Assembly: GCF_000262305.1 (NCBI RefSeq)
Contig: NC_017910.1
Span: 372,001-436,000, forward strand
From: Shimwellia blattae DSM 4481 = NBRC 105725
Lineage (GTDB): Bacteria; Pseudomonadota; Gammaproteobacteria; Enterobacterales; Enterobacteriaceae
Direction: 5' to 3'
DNA length: 64,000 nucleotides
The first letter of the stretch is position 1. Every line of letters begins with the position of its first letter. A program made the translations under genes and the position numbers. A model generated the notes under the pieces. That model was not told the DNA's origin and did no database searches. It saw only the letters and a program-made list of their open reading frames with translations. Below, piece by piece: positions 10,969 through 21,014 of the stretch.

Positions 10969-13314
10969 ATGAAGCAAATCCGTTTACTGGCGCAATATTA
11001 CGTTGATTTAATGATGAAGCTGGGCCTGGTCCGCTTTTCATTACTGCTGGCTCTGGCTTTAGTTATTCTCGCAATGGCAGTGCAGATGGCGGTGACCATG
11101 CTGCTGAGTGGCGAGATAGAAAGTATTGATGTTATTCGCTCTATCTTCTTCGGGTTACTTATTACCCCCTGGGCGGTGTATTTCCTCTCGGTGGTGGTGG
11201 AACAGCTGGAAGAGTCCCGGCGGCGCCTGTCGCGGCTGGTGGAGAAGCTCGAAGAGATGCGCGAGCGCGATCTTAAGCTCAATGTTCAGCTCAAAGACAA
11301 CATTACCCAGCTGAATCAGGAAATTGCCGATCGCGAAAAAGCCGAGGCGGAGCGCCATTCCACCCTTGAGCAACTGCAAATCGAAATGCAGGAGCGCGCC
11401 CAGACCCAGGTCCAGCTGGAGCAACAATCCTCTTTTCTGCGCTCCTTTCTGGATGCCTCTCCGGACCTGGTGTTCTACCGTAATGAAGGGCAGTATTTCT
11501 CCGGCTGTAACCGGGCGATGGAGCTGCTGACCGGGAAGAGTGAAAAACAGCTCATTGGCCTGAAACCCAGCGATGTCTACTCTGAAGAGACGGCGGCGAA
11601 AGTTATCGAGACCGATGAAAAAGTCTTTCGCCACAACGTATCGCTGACTTACGAGCAGTGGCTGGATTATCCGGACGGGCGCAAAGCCTGCTTTGAGATC
11701 CGCAAAGTGCCCTACTATGACCGGGTGGGGATGCGCCACGGGCTGATGGGCTTTGGCCGCGATATCACCGAACGTAAGCGCTATCAGGATGCCCTGGAGC
11801 GCGCCAGCCGCGATAAAACCACGTTTATTTCCACCATCAGCCACGAGCTGCGCACCCCCCTGAACGGGATTGTCGGGCTGAGCCGTATTCTGCTGGATAC
11901 GGAGCTGACCCAGGAGCAGGAAAAATACCTCAAAACTATCCATGTCTCGGCGGTGACGCTGGGCAATATTTTCAACGATATTATCGATATGGATAAGATT
12001 GAGCGGCGCAAAGTCCAGCTGGATAATCAGGTGATGGATTTTACCGGTTTCCTCTCGGATCTGGAGAACCTCTCCGGGTTGCAGGCCCAGCAGAAGGGGC
12101 TGCGCTTTGTGCTGGAGCCCACCCAGCCACTGCCCCATAACGTAATTACCGACGCCACCCGCCTGCGCCAGGTCATCTGGAACTTAATCAGCAATGCGGT
12201 GAAATTTACCCCCCAGGGCGGCAATGTGACTGTCCGGGTGCGTTACGACGCCGCGCAGATGCTCCATTTTGATGTGCAGGATTCGGGGATAGGTATTCCG
12301 CCGGATGAGCAGGACAAGATTTTTGCCATGTACTACCAGGTCAAAGGCAGCCACGGAGGGAAACCGGCAACCGGTACCGGCATCGGCCTGGCGGTGTCCC
12401 GCCGCCTGGCCAGAAGCATGGGGGGCGATATTGTGGTCTCCAGTGAGCCGGGCAAAGGCGCCACCTTTAGCCTGACAGTACAGGCCCCGAATGCGGATGA
12501 AGAAGCCGCAGATCTCAGCCAGGCGGATGACGTGCCATTACCGGCGCTGCATGTGCTGCTGGTCGAGGATATTGAACTGAACGTGATTGTTGCCCGCTCG
12601 GTACTGGAAAAGCTGGGTAACAGTGTTGATGTGGCCATGACAGGCCAGGCCGCGCTGGATACATTCACCCCGGGGGAATATGACCTGGTGCTGCTGGATA
12701 TTCAGCTGCCGGATATGACCGGGCTGGATATTGCCCGGGAGCTGCACCGCCGTTATCAGCCCGATGAGCTGCCGCCGCTGGTGGCGCTGACGGCAAACGT
12801 ACTCAAAGATAAGCATGAATACCTCGATGCCGGAATGGACGATGTTCTCAGCAAACCGCTGGCTGTCCCGGCCCTGACCGCAATGATCAAAAAGTTCTGG
12901 GATGAGCCAGAACAGAATAAGGAGCATGCCGTGACCGGAAATCAGACACCACCGAAAGAAAATATTCTGGATACCGAAATGTTAAGCCAGTACATGGAGC
13001 TGGTAGGGCCAAAATTGATCACCGACGGGCTGGCCGTTTTTGAGAGGATGATGCCAGGCTACCTGAATATTCTGGAGTCCAACCTGACCGCCCGGGATCA
13101 GAAAGGCATTGTGGAAGAGGGGCATAAGATTAAAGGCGCGGCGGGTTCGATTGGTCTGCGCCATCTGCAGCAGCTGGGCCAGCAGATTCAGAGCCCGGAT
13201 CTTCCGGCCTGGTCAGATAACGTGGGTGACTGGATCGAAGAGATGAAGCAGGACTGGCAGGGGGATGTGGCAGTGCTGAAAGCGTGGGTTGCGGAACACA
13301 GCGCTAAAAAATGA
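10969..13314 (+). CDS. arcB: Aerobic respiration sensor hybrid kinase ArcB
   Basis: A 781-aa tripartite sensor kinase that reads the quinone pool and phosphorylates ArcA. Two membrane helices (about 22-77) enclose a very short periplasmic loop. A coiled coil (about 78-150) and a PAS domain (about 153-270) follow. H1 phospho-acceptor is His292 (ISHELRTPLNG), the receiver Asp is D577 (LLDIQLPD), and the Hpt His is H719 (EEGHKIKGAAGS), each aligned with E. coli H292, D576 and H717. The start at 10969 has AAGGA upstream; an in-frame ATG 30 nt earlier is not family-like. Its 3' end overlaps the arcZ sRNA on the opposite strand. Confidence 0.97.
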   Translation: MKQIRLLAQYYVDLMMKLGLVRFSLLLALALVILAMAVQMAVTMLLSGEIESIDVIRSIFFGLLITPWAVYFLSVVVEQLEESRRRLSRLVEKLEEMRERDLKLNVQLKDNITQLNQEIADREKAEAERHSTLEQLQIEMQERAQTQVQLEQQSSFLRSFLDASPDLVFYRNEGQYFSGCNRAMELLTGKSEKQLIGLKPSDVYSEETAAKVIETDEKVFRHNVSLTYEQWLDYPDGRKACFEIRKVPYYDRVGMRHGLMGFGRDITERKRYQDALERASRDKTTFISTISHELRTPLNGIVGLSRILLDTELTQEQEKYLKTIHVSAVTLGNIFNDIIDMDKIERRKVQLDNQVMDFTGFLSDLENLSGLQAQQKGLRFVLEPTQPLPHNVITDATRLRQVIWNLISNAVKFTPQGGNVTVRVRYDAAQMLHFDVQDSGIGIPPDEQDKIFAMYYQVKGSHGGKPATGTGIGLAVSRRLARSMGGDIVVSSEPGKGATFSLTVQAPNADEEAADLSQADDVPLPALHVLLVEDIELNVIVARSVLEKLGNSVDVAMTGQAALDTFTPGEYDLVLLDIQLPDMTGLDIARELHRRYQPDELPPLVALTANVLKDKHEYLDAGMDDVLSKPLAVPALTAMIKKFWDEPEQNKEHAVTGNQTPPKENILDTEMLSQYMELVGPKLITDGLAVFERMMPGYLNILESNLTARDQKGIVEEGHKIKGAAGSIGLRHLQQLGQQIQSPDLPAWSDNVGDWIEEMKQDWQGDVAVLKAWVAEHSAKK

Positions 13315-13420
13315 CCCCGGTAAACCGGGGTGCGCGAAGACTGCGCCAACACCAGGGAAAAGGTAACGCCGCTGCTGTGTTGATTATTGTTCAGGCACAG
13401 CGACGCCTGTGAAAGCGAAA
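13306..13420 (-). ncRNA. arcZ: Hfq-dependent small RNA ArcZ
   Basis: On the minus strand the region ends with the ArcZ 3' half: CCCTGGTGTTGGCGCAGT (seed), then CGCGCACCCCGG and a GC-rich terminator hairpin with a U-run. The terminator overlaps the arcB stop. A TATCTT hexamer at about 13430-13437 is suitably placed as -10, and the implied length (about 115 nt) agrees with the 121 nt of E. coli. The 5' half is less conserved. In E. coli the processed RNA activates rpoS, and ArcA represses its gene; ArcZ also lowers arcB mRNA. The 5' end is approximate. Confidence 0.85.
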
Positions 13421-13543
13421 CGCTCAGGGATTAAGATAGCAAACCTTAAATTATTTGTTACAAGAATCAGTAAAATATGTGAAGCGAAGCGCTGATATCA
13501 GTTCCGCTGATACCCGGCGCGGCGGGCATAACGGAGGGCGTGA

Positions 13544-14194
13544 ATGAAAAAAATTGGCGTTATTTTGAGTGGCTGTGGCGTTTATGATGGCTCAGAAATT
13601 CACGAAGCGGTGATCACATTGCTGGCGCTTGATCGCCAGGGGGCGCAGGCGGTCTGCTTCGCGCCGGATAAGCCCCAGTCTGATGTGATCAACCACCTGA
13701 CAGGCGAGCCCGTGGCGCAAAGCCGCAACGTGCTGGTGGAGTCTGCGCGTATTGCCCGTGGCAATATTCGCCCGCTCTCTGAGGCCCGGGCCAGTGATCT
13801 GGACGGGGTTATCATCCCCGGTGGGTTTGGGGCGGCGAAGAATTTGTCGAATTTTGCCAGCGCCGGCAGCGAATATGTGGTGGATGAAGACCTTAAAACA
13901 CTGGTGCAGGCGTGTCATAAGGCGGGTAAGCCTCTGGGGTTTATCTGTATTGCGCCCGCCATGTTGCCGGGCCTGCTGGAGTGCCCGGTGCGTTTTACCA
14001 TCGGCACGGATCCGGACACGGCTGAAACCATTGAGGAGCGGGGCGGTGAACATATTCCGTGCCCGGTGGACGATATCGTGGTGGATGAAGAGCAAAAAGT
14101 GGTCACCACGCCCGCCTATATGCTGGCGCAGAATATTGGTGAGGCCGCCACAGGTATAGAGATGCTGGTCGCCCGGGTACTGGCGCTGAGCTGA
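13544..14194 (+). CDS. elbB: DJ-1/PfpI-superfamily protein ElbB (glyoxalase-like)
   Basis: A 216-aa protein matching E. coli ElbB, a class I glutamine-amidotransferase-like/DJ-1 fold. It starts [38 protein letters not shown] and the nucleophile-elbow region [12 protein letters not shown] carry the conserved cysteine (about C135). E. coli ElbB has been linked to isoprenoid yield and has weak glyoxalase activity; the true role is unsettled. GGAGG precedes the ATG. Its stop overlaps the mtgA start (TGATG), so the two are translationally coupled. Confidence 0.93.
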   Translation: MKKIGVILSGCGVYDGSEIHEAVITLLALDRQGAQAVCFAPDKPQSDVINHLTGEPVAQSRNVLVESARIARGNIRPLSEARASDLDGVIIPGGFGAAKNLSNFASAGSEYVVDEDLKTLVQACHKAGKPLGFICIAPAMLPGLLECPVRFTIGTDPDTAETIEERGGEHIPCPVDDIVVDEEQKVVTTPAYMLAQNIGEAATGIEMLVARVLALS

Positions 14195-14916
14195 TGAAAC
14201 GCTCCGGTCTTTGGTACCGGTGCCGGCGTACGCTGCTGCGCCTGGTCGGTTGTGTGGCCGGGATCTGGCTGCTGGGGATTGTGCTGTTCAGCGTGATGCC
14301 GGTGCCGTTTTCCGCCGTGATGGTCGAGCGCCAGATAAGTGCCTGGCTGGGCGGTGATTTCCGCTATGTGGCCCACTCTGACTGGGTGGGAATGGATGAG
14401 ATCTCCCCCTGGATGCCGCTGGCGGTTATCGCGGCGGAAGATCAGAAATTCCCGCAGCACTGGGGCTTTGATGTGCAGGCTATCCGCATGGCGCTGGACC
14501 ATAATGAGCGCCATGAAAAACGCATTCGCGGCGCATCAACCCTGTCGCAGCAGACGGCGAAAAACCTGTTTTTGTGGGACGGGCGCAGCTGGCTGCGTAA
14601 AGGGCTGGAGGCCGGGCTGACGGCGGGGATCGAGACGGTCTGGTCCAAGCGGCGCATTCTTACGGTGTATCTGAATGTCGCCGAATTCGGTGAGGGGATC
14701 TTCGGGGTCGAGGCCGCCGCACAGCACTACTTCCACAAGCCTGCCAGGCGGCTGACCCCGTCAGAAGCGGCCCTGCTGGCGGCGGTATTACCTAACCCGC
14801 TGCGCTACCGGGCAAATGCCCCTTCCGGTTATGTGCGCACCCGCCAGCAGTGGATCCTGCGCCAGATGCGCCAGCTCGGCGGCACCGGGTATTTGCAGCG
14901 TAATCATTTGTACTGA
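14194..14916 (+). CDS. mtgA: Monofunctional peptidoglycan glycosyltransferase
   Basis: A 240-aa GT51 enzyme that polymerises lipid II glycan strands in the inner membrane without a transpeptidase domain. One N-terminal membrane helix (about 17-38) is followed by the GT51 motifs: [12 protein letters not shown] with the catalytic Glu, [16 protein letters not shown], a [19 protein letters not shown] segment and [12 protein letters not shown]. It overlaps elbB by one base. Its end faces npr only 9 nt away, and yrbL, present here in E. coli K-12, is missing. Confidence 0.96.
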   Translation: MKRSGLWYRCRRTLLRLVGCVAGIWLLGIVLFSVMPVPFSAVMVERQISAWLGGDFRYVAHSDWVGMDEISPWMPLAVIAAEDQKFPQHWGFDVQAIRMALDHNERHEKRIRGASTLSQQTAKNLFLWDGRSWLRKGLEAGLTAGIETVWSKRRILTVYLNVAEFGEGIFGVEAAAQHYFHKPARRLTPSEAALLAAVLPNPLRYRANAPSGYVRTRQQWILRQMRQLGGTGYLQRNHLY

Positions 14917-14925
14917 GCGTGCGGC

Positions 14926-15198
14926 TCAGTCCTCATCAAACCCGGCGTTAAACAGGGCGATAACGGCGCTGAGCGCCTCCTGCTCCTGGGGGCCGCTGGC
15001 TTCGATTTCAATGTGCCCGCCTTTGGCGGAGTCCAGCATCAGCAGGGCGATAACGCTGCTGGCTTCGGCCTCGGTGCCCGCTTCGTTGCGCAGCAGCACT
15101 TCCGCATCAAAACTTTGCACCAGCTCGAAGAGTTTCATGGCCGGGCGGGCGTGCATGCCCAGCTTATTCGTGATTTCAACGCTTTGCTTTACGGTCAT
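14926..15198 (-). CDS. npr: Phosphocarrier protein NPr of the nitrogen PTS
   Basis: A 90-aa HPr-fold protein with the phosphorylation site His16 in [17 protein letters not shown] and a second conserved region around residue 46. It shuttles phosphate from EI-Ntr (PtsP) to EIIA-Ntr (PtsN). It is the last gene of the run rpoN-hpf-ptsN-rapZ-npr and overlaps the end of rapZ by 4 nt (ATGA). Confidence 0.97.
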   Translation of the reverse strand: MTVKQSVEITNKLGMHARPAMKLFELVQSFDAEVLLRNEAGTEAEASSVIALLMLDSAKGGHIEIEASGPQEQEALSAVIALFNAGFDED

Positions 15199-16049
15199 GT
15201 TTTGCGTTTTTCCAGCGTTCTGTGGCGCGACTGAACATTCTTACCCCGGGAGCGGAAATAGTCCGCCAGTTGCTCGGCCACATAGACCGAGCGGTGTTTC
15301 CCGCCGGTACAGCCAATGGCAACGGTCAGGTAGCTGCGGTTATTGGTCTCCAGCATCGGCAACCACAGTTCAAGGTAGCTGCGGGTCTGGTAGATAAAGT
15401 TGTGGACTTCGGTGTGGCGATCCAGGAACGCGGCCACCGGTTTATCCAGGCCGGTCATCGGGCGCAGTTTCGGATCCCAGTGGGGGTTGGGCAGAAAACG
15501 CACGTCAAACACGTAGTCTGCGTCAATCGGGATCCCGTGCTTAAAGCCGAAGGATTCAAACACCATGGTCAGTTCCCGCTCCCGCTTGCCCAGCAGGCGG
15601 GTGCGCAGCATTTCAGCCAGTTCGTGAACCGACATTTCTGAGGTATCGATAATCAGATCGGCCCGGGAGCGCAGGGGCTCCAGCAGGTTGCTTTCTTCAT
15701 CGATGGCGCTTTCCAGGGATAAATTCTTACTGGACAGCGGGTGTAAACGACGGGTATCGCTATAGCGGCGGATCAGCGTATTGCGATCGGCATCCAGGAA
15801 CAGTAACTGCGGAGAGAAGCCTTCAGGCAGATTTTGCATTGCCTGTTCAAACACCTCCGGAGACTCCGGCATGTTACGCACGTCAATACTTACCGCGGCC
15901 GATACGTGGCGGTCATGAAGGGTTTTTGCCAGCTCAGGCAGCAGCACTACCGGCAGGTTATCAACACAGTAAAACCCCATATCTTCCAGGGCCCGTAACG
16001 CTACCGATTTTCCTGAACCTGAGCGGCCGCTGACAATCATCAGCACCAT
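15195..16049 (-). CDS. rapZ: RNase adaptor RapZ
   Basis: A 284-aa protein. The N-terminal P-loop domain has Walker A GRSGSGKS at residues 8-15, and the C-terminal RNA-binding domain contains [16 protein letters not shown]. The basic tail [11 protein letters not shown] is involved in RNA binding. In E. coli RapZ senses glucosamine-6-phosphate and delivers the sRNA GlmZ to RNase E, tuning glmS. The start at 16049 (GGGAGAG upstream, N-terminus [15 protein letters not shown]) is preferred over an in-frame ATG six codons earlier. Confidence 0.97.
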   Translation of the reverse strand: MVLMIVSGRSGSGKSVALRALEDMGFYCVDNLPVVLLPELAKTLHDRHVSAAVSIDVRNMPESPEVFEQAMQNLPEGFSPQLLFLDADRNTLIRRYSDTRRLHPLSSKNLSLESAIDEESNLLEPLRSRADLIIDTSEMSVHELAEMLRTRLLGKRERELTMVFESFGFKHGIPIDADYVFDVRFLPNPHWDPKLRPMTGLDKPVAAFLDRHTEVHNFIYQTRSYLELWLPMLETNNRSYLTVAIGCTGGKHRSVYVAEQLADYFRSRGKNVQSRHRTLEKRKT

Positions 16050-16115
16050 GAACACTCTCTCCCACATCTCATAACTGTCAATACAGAGATTACCGCAGGG
16101 GTGCTGCGGCGTATT

Positions 16116-16607
16116 TTATTCCGCTTCGCTGTTGGTGTTTTCTTCGGTGATTATCTGGTACAGCTCTTCGTCGCTCTGGGCGGCGCGCAGACGGCGACAG
16201 ATGGTTTTATCGGCCAGGCGGCGGGCTACCACAGACAGGGTGTGTAAATGGGTTTTGGTCTGGTCTGCGGGCACCAGTAAGGCAAATAACAGATCAACGG
16301 GCTGATTGTCGATGGCATCAAAAGCGATGGGGGTTTCCAGCTGAATAAAGACCCCGACAGCGCGTAAGGTGTCGGCCTCCAGTTTACCGTGAGGAATGGC
16401 GATACCGTTACCAATGCCGGTACTGCCCATCCGTTCCCGGGTGAGGACCGCTTCAAAGACCACTTGCGGCGGAAGGCTAAGCTGTCTGGCCGCCAGTTCG
16501 CTGATGATTTCCAGTGCGCGTTTTTTGCTCTGGCAGTGTACAGCACTGCGCGTACATTCCTGGTTAAGGACGCTACTGAGTAAAAATTCTGAATCGTTAT
16601 TTGTCAT
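16116..16607 (-). CDS. ptsN: Nitrogen-PTS EIIA component PtsN
   Basis: A 163-aa EIIA-Ntr. The phosphorylated His is H73 in GNGIAIPHGKLE; DLLFALLVPADQTKTHLHTL is the second family block. Unphosphorylated PtsN regulates K+ transport (TrkA, KdpD) and other targets in E. coli. The start at 16607 has AGGTGA upstream; the frame is open 12 codons further up but not family-like. It lies between hpf and rapZ in the rpoN gene cluster. Confidence 0.96.
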   Translation of the reverse strand: MTNNDSEFLLSSVLNQECTRSAVHCQSKKRALEIISELAARQLSLPPQVVFEAVLTRERMGSTGIGNGIAIPHGKLEADTLRAVGVFIQLETPIAFDAIDNQPVDLLFALLVPADQTKTHLHTLSVVARRLADKTICRRLRAAQSDEELYQIITEENTNSEAE

Positions 16608-16687
16608 AATTTCACCTAAGCGTCCTGGGTTTGCGGCCCGCAATCGCGAAGGATGCGGGCCGCAGAGAACACAGGACGCCTGGACAA

Positions 16688-16975
16688 TTAGTGTTGTTTT
16701 AGTTTGTCTTTATGCTTATTAAGCTGTCGGGCCAGCTTATCGATAAGCCCGTCAATCGCGGCATACATATCCTGGCCTTCGGCGCTGGCATGTAGCTCTC
16801 CACCATTCACATGCAGTGTTGCCTCTGCAATATGGCTGACTTTCTCCACTTTTAACACAATGTAGACCTGATTAATCCTTTCAAAATACTGCTCCAATTT
16901 AGCAAATTTTGTCGTCACAAACTCGCGCAGAGCCGGGGTTATTTCGACGTTATTGCCGGTGATATTGAGCTGCAT
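16688..16975 (-). CDS. hpf: Ribosome hibernation promoting factor
   Basis: A 95-aa short-type HPF (YhbH) with the characteristic MQLNITGNNVEITPALREFV start and the HASAEGQDMYAAIDGLIDKLARQL block. It binds between the 30S head and body and with RMF stabilises 100S dimers in stationary phase. It lies 21 nt after rpoN and is presumably co-transcribed. Confidence 0.97.
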   Translation of the reverse strand: MQLNITGNNVEITPALREFVTTKFAKLEQYFERINQVYIVLKVEKVSHIAEATLHVNGGELHASAEGQDMYAAIDGLIDKLARQLNKHKDKLKQH

Positions 16976-16996
16976 AGTGTCTTCCTTATGGTTGAG

Positions 16997-18430
16997 TCAG
17001 ACCAGTTGTTTACGCTGGTTTGACGGAGGAATCGATAATGACTCACGGTATTTCGCCACAGTGCGCCTGGCCACCATAATGCCCTGGTCAGAGAGCATAC
17101 TGGTGAGCTTACTGTCGCTCAGGGGTTTCGCGGGGTTCTCCGCCGCGATTAACTTCTTCACCAGCGCACGAATTGCCGTGGAGGAGGCTTCCCCGCCTCC
17201 TTCCGTGTTCACATGGCTGGAGAAGAAATACTTCAGTTCAAAAATCCCCCGCGGGCTGTGCAGATACTTCTGGGTTGTCACCCGGGAGATGGTGGATTCA
17301 TGCATCTCAACCGCCTGGGCAATATCCGCCAGCACCATGGGTTTCATGTGCTCTTCGCCATGCTCAAAGAAGGCCTGCTGCTGCTCCACAATACAGCGGC
17401 TGACCCGCAGCAGCGTATCGTTACGGCTCTCAAGGCTCTTGATCAGCCAGCGGGCCTCCTGCAGGTTGCTGCGGATAAACTGGCTGTCGCTGTCGTTGCG
17501 CGAGGCGCTGCCCATGGCCGCATACTGCTGGTTGATTTGCAGGCGCGGTATGCTGTCGTTATTCAGCTCTACCACCCAGTTGCCCTGGTGCTTACGTACC
17601 AGAACATCCGGGATCACGTACTCCGGCTCGCCGGTCTGGATCGACTGGCCCGGGCGCGGATCAAGTGACTGGATAAAATTGACCGCCTCTTTGAGCACGT
17701 CTTCTTTCAGGCGGGTGACCCGCATCAGAGTGCGGAAATCATGATTAGCCAGCAGATCAAGATGATCGCGGACAATCAGCTGTGATTCGGCCAGAAAAGG
17801 GGTCTCTTTGCGGTACTGGGAGAGCTGGATCAACAGGCAGTCGCGCAGATCTTTTGCCGCCACGCCCACCGGATCAAAACGCTGGATCCGCTTGAGGACA
17901 GCCTCGACCTCTTCGATGGTTATCTCGTCGTCGCCCGTGCTTTCGCGGATATCTTCCAGTGGCACCGTCAGATAGCCGGTGTCGTCCACCGCATCAACAA
18001 TCGAGGTGGCAATGGCGCGATCCGTATCGGAAAACGGCGTCAGCTCCACCTGCCACATCAGATAATCCTGGAGGCTCTGGGTGGTTTCACCCTGGTAGAC
18101 GGGGAGCTCATCATCAAAATAGTCGGCACCGGTGCCGGAAGGGGTGCCTGCGGTGTAGATCTCATCCCAGCTGGCGTCCAGCGGCAGCTCTTCGGGCATC
18201 TGTTGCTGTTCCAGCGCGTCGCGGCTGTCGAGGATTTCGCTGTCGGCAGATTGCTGGGTATCTATCTCCTGATGGCTGTCGGTTTGCTCCAGCAGCGGGT
18301 TACTTTCCAGGGCTTGTTGTAGTTCCTGTTGAAGTTCAAGCGTGGACAGCTGCAGCAGGCGGATTGCCTGTTGCAGCTGTGGCGTCATCGCCAGCTGTTG
18401 ACTAAGCCGTAGTTGTAAACCCTGCTTCAT
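16997..18430 (-). CDS. rpoN: RNA polymerase sigma-54 factor
   Basis: A 477-aa sigma-54, the same length as in E. coli. Region I (1-50) starts [20 protein letters not shown] and is Gln/Leu-rich. An acidic region II (about 50-120) precedes the core-binding region. The DNA-binding part includes the [15 protein letters not shown] and the RpoN box [10 protein letters not shown]. It directs transcription of nitrogen and other genes with enhancer-binding activators. A frame extension of 14 codons upstream is not family-like. It lies downstream of lptB. Confidence 0.98.
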   Translation of the reverse strand: MKQGLQLRLSQQLAMTPQLQQAIRLLQLSTLELQQELQQALESNPLLEQTDSHQEIDTQQSADSEILDSRDALEQQQMPEELPLDASWDEIYTAGTPSGTGADYFDDELPVYQGETTQSLQDYLMWQVELTPFSDTDRAIATSIVDAVDDTGYLTVPLEDIRESTGDDEITIEEVEAVLKRIQRFDPVGVAAKDLRDCLLIQLSQYRKETPFLAESQLIVRDHLDLLANHDFRTLMRVTRLKEDVLKEAVNFIQSLDPRPGQSIQTGEPEYVIPDVLVRKHQGNWVVELNNDSIPRLQINQQYAAMGSASRNDSDSQFIRSNLQEARWLIKSLESRNDTLLRVSRCIVEQQQAFFEHGEEHMKPMVLADIAQAVEMHESTISRVTTQKYLHSPRGIFELKYFFSSHVNTEGGGEASSTAIRALVKKLIAAENPAKPLSDSKLTSMLSDQGIMVARRTVAKYRESLSIPPSNQRKQLV

Positions 18431-18601
18431 GTTCAGTGCAAACTTCCTCAGGTCTGGATGGCCGCCCGGCACCGGGCCTGGCGGAACATCAATGATTATC
18501 TGGCGGCCGCAACCGGGGGTTGCCTTGCCGCCTTATCTCTTCCGGACCGTGAACTGGCACTGCCAGGCCGCACAAGAGTGCCGGTGAATCTTCATACCCT
18601 A

Positions 18602-19327
18602 TCAGAGTCTGAAGTCTTCCCCAAGGTACACGCGTTTCACCTGATCGTTTTCCAGGATCTCCGCCGGGGTGCCGTGGGCAATCAGGTGGCCCTGGCTAAC
18701 GATATAGGCGCGTTCACAGACCGCCAGTGTTTCACGGACGTTATGGTCTGTTATCAAAACCCCAAGACCGCTGTCACGCAAGTGCTCGATGATTTTTTTG
18801 ATGTCGATAACCGAGATAGGGTCAACCCCGGCGAAGGGTTCATCCAGCAGGATGAATTTCGGGTTAGCCGCCAGTGCCCGGGCTATTTCTACCCGGCGGC
18901 GTTCACCGCCGGACAGTGACTGGCCCAGGCTGTCGCGCAGGTGCTCAATGTGAAACTCCGCCAGCAGATCATTGGCCCGGTCTTCACGCTGTTCGGCGCT
19001 CAGATCGTCGCGGATCTGTAATACCGCCATCAGGTTATCGTACACGCTCAGGCGGCGGAAGATAGACGCCTCCTGGGGCAAATAGCCGATACCGCGGCGG
19101 GCGCGGGCGTGCAGCGGCAACAGGCTGATGTCTTCGTCATCAATAATAATATTGCCAGCATCGCGCGGGACTATCCCCACCACCATGTAGAAGGTGGTGG
19201 TTTTCCCCGCCCCGTTCGGGCCCAGCAGGCCGACTATCTCACCGGAGTTTACGGTCAGGCTGACATCTTCTACCACATGGCGGCCTTTGTAGGCCTTCGC
19301 GAGGTTCTTCGCAATTAATGTTGCCAT
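18602..19327 (-). CDS. lptB: LPS export ABC transporter ATP-binding protein LptB
   Basis: A 241-aa cytoplasmic ATPase of the LptB2FG complex that drives LPS extraction from the inner membrane. Walker [11 protein letters not shown] (about 37-46), a Q-loop, the signature LSGGERRR and Walker [15 protein letters not shown] are all present, and the D-loop and switch His (DHNV) are intact. It follows lptA by 6 nt in the kdsC-lptC-lptA-lptB run; rpoN lies downstream. Confidence 0.97.
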   Translation of the reverse strand: MATLIAKNLAKAYKGRHVVEDVSLTVNSGEIVGLLGPNGAGKTTTFYMVVGIVPRDAGNIIIDDEDISLLPLHARARRGIGYLPQEASIFRRLSVYDNLMAVLQIRDDLSAEQREDRANDLLAEFHIEHLRDSLGQSLSGGERRRVEIARALAANPKFILLDEPFAGVDPISVIDIKKIIEHLRDSGLGVLITDHNVRETLAVCERAYIVSQGHLIAHGTPAEILENDQVKRVYLGEDFRL

Positions 19328-19333
19328 AACGAA

Positions 19334-19885
19334 TCAGTTACTCTTGTGTTGTGACGACTTGCTGCCGTTTTTATCCTGAAGCTGGTTCGGTACCAGAACG
19401 GTGGTTACGCGTTTGCCTTTTGAGCTGAACGCCTGCATTTTCTGCTGCTTAACCAGATAGGTGATTTTGTCGCCCTTGATGTTGCTGTCCAGCTGTTCCA
19501 GATAGGCGTTCCCGGTCAGCACCACGAAGTCGCTTGCCAGCTCATAATGCATTTTGGCCGCATGCCCTTTTACCGGCTTGCCGTTGTCCTGCATCTGGTA
19601 GAAGGTGGCCGGGTTACCGTAACCGTCGATGACCTCTTTACCGCTTTGTCCTTCCGGACGGGTCACCACCACTTTATCGGCATTGATTTTGATGGTGCCC
19701 TGGGTCACCACCACATTGCCGGTAAAGGTCACCACGTTGCCCTGCATGTCCAGTGACTGCTGATCGGATTCGATATGAATCGGCTGATCCGTGTCCCCGG
19801 TGACCGCAAGTGCGGGGAGACTGGCCGCCAGAAGCGCCCCGGAAATGACCAGATTAAGGCTGAGTTTGTTTATCTTGAATTTCAT
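19334..19885 (-). CDS. lptA: Periplasmic LPS-bridge protein LptA
   Basis: A 183-aa beta-jellyroll protein that forms the transenvelope bridge between LptC and LptD. The signal peptide ends ALA at residue 27, giving mature VTGDTDQPIHIESDQQSLDMQGN. Conserved strands GNVVVTQGTIKINADKVVV and DNIKGDKITYLV-like segments follow. The start at 19885 was chosen because MKFKINKLSLNLV is the known signal peptide; a start 7 codons earlier is possible. It overlaps the end of lptC by 32 nt. Confidence 0.96.
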   Translation of the reverse strand: MKFKINKLSLNLVISGALLAASLPALAVTGDTDQPIHIESDQQSLDMQGNVVTFTGNVVVTQGTIKINADKVVVTRPEGQSGKEVIDGYGNPATFYQMQDNGKPVKGHAAKMHYELASDFVVLTGNAYLEQLDSNIKGDKITYLVKQQKMQAFSSKGKRVTTVLVPNQLQDKNGSKSSQHKSN

Positions 19886-20429
19886 ATGAAGTTCTAACCT
19901 TTTCAATCAGCTGGGCAGTTTTACTGCGCAGGTTTCCGCGCATTTTCAGGCCGCTGGAATTAAATGTCGTGCCGTACAACGTGACCAGATCATCGGAGGT
20001 AACATCCTGCGTTATCAGGTTGATCTGAGCATTATCCGTTGTGATTTTTCGTAGCTGAGAGTCTGGCGTAAGCGCGTTGACTTCAACATGACCATACAGA
20101 TAGAGCATCCGGTCATTAGTCAGTTTGGCGCGATCTGCCTTAATTGACCAGGTTGCCACTTGCTGTGCATCGTAACTGGTGACCACCGGATCCGTGAACC
20201 AGGAGACAGACTCCGCGGTGTAATACCCGGTCGTGCGGGAGACAAGGCGGTATGTCAGCGCGCCTTCCGGGCTGTAAACCAGGGTACTGGAATAGCCACT
20301 TTTGTATGTCGGCTCATCCGTATTTGTTGTTACGGGTCCGGTTTCATCCCGGTCAGCCAGGTTGACACCAATCAGCACCAGCACCAGCAAAGTGAGCAGG
20401 ATGATAACCCAGCGCCTGGTGTTACTCAT
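19854..20429 (-). CDS. lptC: LPS export inner-membrane-anchored protein LptC
   Basis: A 191-aa bitopic protein with one membrane helix at about 7-25 (WVIILLTLLVLVLIGVNLA) and a periplasmic LptA-like domain. It receives LPS from LptB2FG and hands it to LptA. It overlaps kdsC by 4 nt and lptA by 32 nt, so the genes are tightly coupled. Confidence 0.96.
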   Translation of the reverse strand: MSNTRRWVIILLTLLVLVLIGVNLADRDETGPVTTNTDEPTYKSGYSSTLVYSPEGALTYRLVSRTTGYYTAESVSWFTDPVVTSYDAQQVATWSIKADRAKLTNDRMLYLYGHVEVNALTPDSQLRKITTDNAQINLITQDVTSDDLVTLYGTTFNSSGLKMRGNLRSKTAQLIEKVRTSYEIQDKQTQP

Positions 20430-20992
20430 ATGGATTGCCCTTTGGCTTCATCAAGTTTGCCCTGTGCCAGTAACAGTAAATCACAGACTTCGCGCACTGC
20501 GCCGCGGCCACCGGGGATATGGGTAACATAATCCGCCCGGGGCAGCAGCAGGGGGTGCGCATCCGCAACGGCCACGCTCAGGCCGATTTTCTGCATCACC
20601 GGCCAGTCTATAAGATCATCGCCAATATAGGCAGTCTGCTCCGGGCTGATACCCAGCCGGGCCTGCAAATCGGCAAAGGCGATCAGCTTGTCGGACTGGC
20701 CCTGGTACAGGTGCGTAATGCCTAGTGTCTGGCAGCGATCTTCGAGCAGTTTTGCTTTTCTGCCGGTAATAATGGCGACCTCAATGCCGGATGTCAGCGC
20801 ACAGCGGATGCCGTAGCCATCGCGCACGTTAAATGCCTTCAGCTCTTCGCCATTATTCCCCATGTAAATCAGCCCGTCAGACATGACGCCGTCAACGTCA
20901 AGGATCAACAGACGGATCTCCCGGGCTTTCGCCATGATCTCTGTGTTCACCGGCCCGTAGCAGGTGTTCATGGTGGCTTGCGGGTTACTCAT
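20426..20992 (-). CDS. kdsC: KDO-8-phosphate phosphatase
   Basis: A 188-aa HAD-family (C0 type, capless) phosphatase that removes phosphate from KDO-8-P. The nucleophile motif is DVDGVMSDG, motif II is in AIITGRKA, and motif III/IV is YIGDDLIDWPVM. The C-terminal tail GGRGAVREVCDLLLLAQGKLDEAKGQS closes the neighbouring active site in the tetramer. It sits 22 nt after kdsD, which makes the KDO precursor. Confidence 0.97.
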   Translation of the reverse strand: MSNPQATMNTCYGPVNTEIMAKAREIRLLILDVDGVMSDGLIYMGNNGEELKAFNVRDGYGIRCALTSGIEVAIITGRKAKLLEDRCQTLGITHLYQGQSDKLIAFADLQARLGISPEQTAYIGDDLIDWPVMQKIGLSVAVADAHPLLLPRADYVTHIPGGRGAVREVCDLLLLAQGKLDEAKGQSI

Positions 20993-21014
20993 TCAGACTT
21001 CTACCTTCCTAGCG

